Source: Alphaproteobacteria bacterium (GTDB taxonomy: Bacteria > Pseudomonadota > Alphaproteobacteria > Micavibrionales > CSBR16-224). Taken from it: a stretch of DNA of 7,873 nt. The position numbers and the translations under genes are program-made. The notes under the pieces were generated by a model. It saw only the letters and a program-made list of their open reading frames with translations, was not told where the DNA came from and did no database searches. Shown one piece after another: positions 6,537 to 7,873 of the stretch (positions within the stretch are counted from its first letter, which is position 1; each line of letters opens with the position of its first letter). Where the stretch lies: positions 1 through 7,873 of the forward strand of contig SBHI01000105.1 of the NCBI GenBank assembly GCA_006226225.1. The letters run 5' to 3'.

Positions 6537-7295
6537 ATGGCCGGACATTCCAAATTCAAAAATATTCAGCACCGCAAAGGCGCGCAAGACAAGAAGCGCG
6601 CCAAAGCCTTTAATAAACTGGCACGGGAAATTACCGTTGCCGCAAAACTGGGCATGCCCGACCCTGATATGAACCCGCGTCTGCGCGCCGCCATTGCTGC
6701 GGCCAAATCCGCCAATATGCCCAATGACCGCATTGCCCGCGCCGTAAAAAGCGGCAGTCCGGGTGGTGATGACGCGAATAATTACGAAGATATCCGCTAT
6801 GAAGGCTATGGCCCGGGCGGTGTGGCGATTATCGTTGATGCGCTGACCGACAACCGCAACCGCACAGCATCGGAAGTGCGTACCGCCTTCAGCAAAAACG
6901 GTGGCGCACTCGGTGAAACGGGCTCGGTCAGCTTTATGTTTGACCGTGTCGGGCTGATTACCTATCCACTTGCCGCCGCTGAAGAAGATCAGGTCTTTGA
7001 AATCGCTGTCGAGGCAGGTGCCAATAATGTCGACAATGACGGCGAATTCTATGAAATCACGACTGCGCCTGACGGTTTTGCCGCCGCACGCGACTCTCTT
7101 GAAGAAAAGCTCGGCACGCCAGAATCGGCCGAACTGACATGGCTGCCGCAAAACACAGTTTCCCTCGGAGAGGAACAGGCTGCCACATTGCTGAAACTGA
7201 TCGATGCGCTGGAAGACAGCGACGATGTACAATCCGTATCCGCAAATTTTGAAATTGATGATGCGGTCATGGAAAAACTGATGGCTGCCGGATAA
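6537..7295 (+). CDS. yebC: YebC/PmpR family protein (TACO1-like)
   Basis: The 252-residue product matches the YebC family in full length. It opens with the signature MAGHSKFKNIQHRKGAQDKKR, then LAREITVAAKLG and NPRLRAAIAAAKSANMP in the helical first domain (about 1-75). The second and third domains follow with YEGYGPGGVAIIVDALTDNRNRT (about 97-119), GGALGETGSVSFMF and a C-terminal alpha/beta region ending with the acidic FEIDDAVMEKL. The family was long annotated as a DNA-binding transcriptional regulator (PmpR in Pseudomonas); bacterial and mitochondrial (TACO1) members have since been linked to helping ribosomes through difficult, proline-rich sequences. Which role applies here cannot be read from sequence. 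It is cytosolic, with no signal peptide. The ATG lacks a clear Shine-Dalgarno and has an A-rich leader instead. It heads the conserved yebC-ruvC-ruvA block, 45 bases before ruvC, and is probably co-transcribed with it. Confidence 0.96.
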   Translation: MAGHSKFKNIQHRKGAQDKKRAKAFNKLAREITVAAKLGMPDPDMNPRLRAAIAAAKSANMPNDRIARAVKSGSPGGDDANNYEDIRYEGYGPGGVAIIVDALTDNRNRTASEVRTAFSKNGGALGETGSVSFMFDRVGLITYPLAAAEEDQVFEIAVEAGANNVDNDGEFYEITTAPDGFAAARDSLEEKLGTPESAELTWLPQNTVSLGEEQAATLLKLIDALEDSDDVQSVSANFEIDDAVMEKLMAAG

Positions 7296-7340
7296 TAATT
7301 ACAATAACGGTCGCCTTAAATATTTTTAGGAAGCGAAGCC

Positions 7341-7844
7341 ATGCGAATTCTCGGCATAGACCCCGGCCTGCGTCATACCGGATGGGGCGTTATCCGTTTT
7401 CAAAGCGGACATTTGTCCCATATCGCGCATGGTGTGATTTCCCCCTCCCCGTCACTGCCGCTTTCCAAACGCCTGCTGGCTCTACGTGAAGGGCTGGTGC
7501 GTGTTATCGGTGAGCACGCTCCTGAGCAAGCAGCTATCGAGGAAGTTTTTGTCAATAAAAACGGTGCCTCGACATTAAAACTTGGCATGGCGCGCGGTGC
7601 CTGTTTTCTTGCTCCGGTGGAAGCCGGGTTGGAGGTCGCCGAATATGCCGCCAATCTTGTTAAAAAATCGCTGGTCGGCACAGGCCACGCCGCAAAAGGA
7701 CAAGTGCAAATGATGATCGGCACGCTGCTGCCCGGCATTGAAATCAAATCAGAGGATGCGGCAGACGCACTCGCCGTTGCCGTCTGCCACGCCCATCACG
7801 GCAGTACTGCTGCCCTTTATACGCAAGGAAGAGTTTTAAAATGA
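7341..7844 (+). CDS. ruvC: Crossover junction endodeoxyribonuclease RuvC
   Basis: RuvC is the homodimeric, Mg2+-dependent resolvase that nicks Holliday junctions during recombinational repair, working with the RuvAB branch-migration motor in the cytosol. The 167-residue product is close to the usual length (E. coli 173). It has an RNase H-like fold, and all four acidic catalytic residues are in place: Asp7 in MRILGIDPGLRHTG, Glu67 in AAIEEVF, and Asp139 and Asp142 in SEDAADALAVA. The junction-binding stretch VNKNGASTLKLGMARG (71-86) and the basic region VKKSLVGTGHAAKGQVQ (107-123) are also present. The ATG at 7341 is supported by AGGAAG at 7328-7333, seven bases upstream. The stop codon TGA overlaps the ruvA start in an ATGA, which indicates translational coupling. 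In many bacteria ruv genes are under LexA control; I see no LexA box in the gap before this gene. Confidence 0.98.
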   Translation: MRILGIDPGLRHTGWGVIRFQSGHLSHIAHGVISPSPSLPLSKRLLALREGLVRVIGEHAPEQAAIEEVFVNKNGASTLKLGMARGACFLAPVEAGLEVAEYAANLVKKSLVGTGHAAKGQVQMMIGTLLPGIEIKSEDAADALAVAVCHAHHGSTAALYTQGRVLK

Positions 7845-7873
7845 TCGCACGCCTTTCGGGAAAAATCGCCCAT
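7841..7873 (+). CDS. ruvA: Holliday junction DNA helicase subunit RuvA (first 11 codons)
   Basis: Only MIARLSGKIAH is visible before the window ends. It resembles the RuvA N-terminus (typically MIGRLRG...), and its position directly after ruvC with an ATGA overlap is the usual one. AAGGA at 7825-7829 inside the end of ruvC can act as its ribosome-binding site. RuvA is the tetrameric junction-binding subunit that loads RuvB. The call rests mainly on gene order. Confidence 0.85.
   Translation, partial: MIARLSGKIAH

Noticed and set aside
6486..7232. Long open frame (248 codons) antisense to yebC
   Set aside because: It covers a clearly conserved gene, its translation shows no recognisable family, and it is rich in Cys, Phe and Arg as expected from the complement of a coding frame.

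Overview
The window looks like ordinary chromosomal DNA from an alphaproteobacterium with roughly balanced GC. The lineage is inferred from four things: the style of the SecA and RuvC proteins, a divergent secA / parvulin gene pair, a tandem (double) aldehyde dehydrogenase, and a TTAA-N7-TTAAC box of the CtrA type. I cannot name a genus. There is no mobile element, CRISPR array, tRNA, rRNA or phage gene, and coding density is high: every stretch without a gene is under about 170 bases.

Layout, left to right. On the minus strand, 1-1700 holds the 5' part of an aldehyde dehydrogenase gene. It encodes one complete catalytic domain plus the start of a second, and the window edge cuts it. Upstream of it on the same strand, after only 36 bases, is a full-length secA (1737-4466), the ATPase of the general secretion pathway. 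A 165-base divergent promoter region separates secA from a plus-strand gene for a periplasmic parvulin-type prolyl isomerase/foldase (4632-5489), which ends in a strong hairpin terminator at 5510-5544. Convergent to it, on the minus strand (5564-6361), is a small outer-membrane beta-barrel protein of the PagL / acyloxyacyl hydrolase type. A second divergent promoter region of about 175 bases follows, and then a plus-strand operon runs off the right edge: yebC (6537-7295), ruvC (7341-7844) and the first 11 codons of ruvA (7841 onward).

Two functional themes stand out. One is envelope biogenesis: SecA drives export, the parvulin helps fold exported proteins, and the PagL-like barrel would itself use this route to reach the outer membrane. 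The other is DNA and translation housekeeping, the conserved yebC-ruvCA block, in which RuvC resolves Holliday junctions that RuvAB migrates.

I did not find an undescribed system. The points most worth a second look are: the PagL-like protein, whose His-x-Ser catalytic motif reads Met-x-Thr while the Glu is kept at the right distance; a perfect palindromic CtrA-like box just downstream of that gene's predicted promoter; a 10-base direct repeat around the yebC promoter; and the start of the second aldehyde dehydrogenase domain at the left edge.
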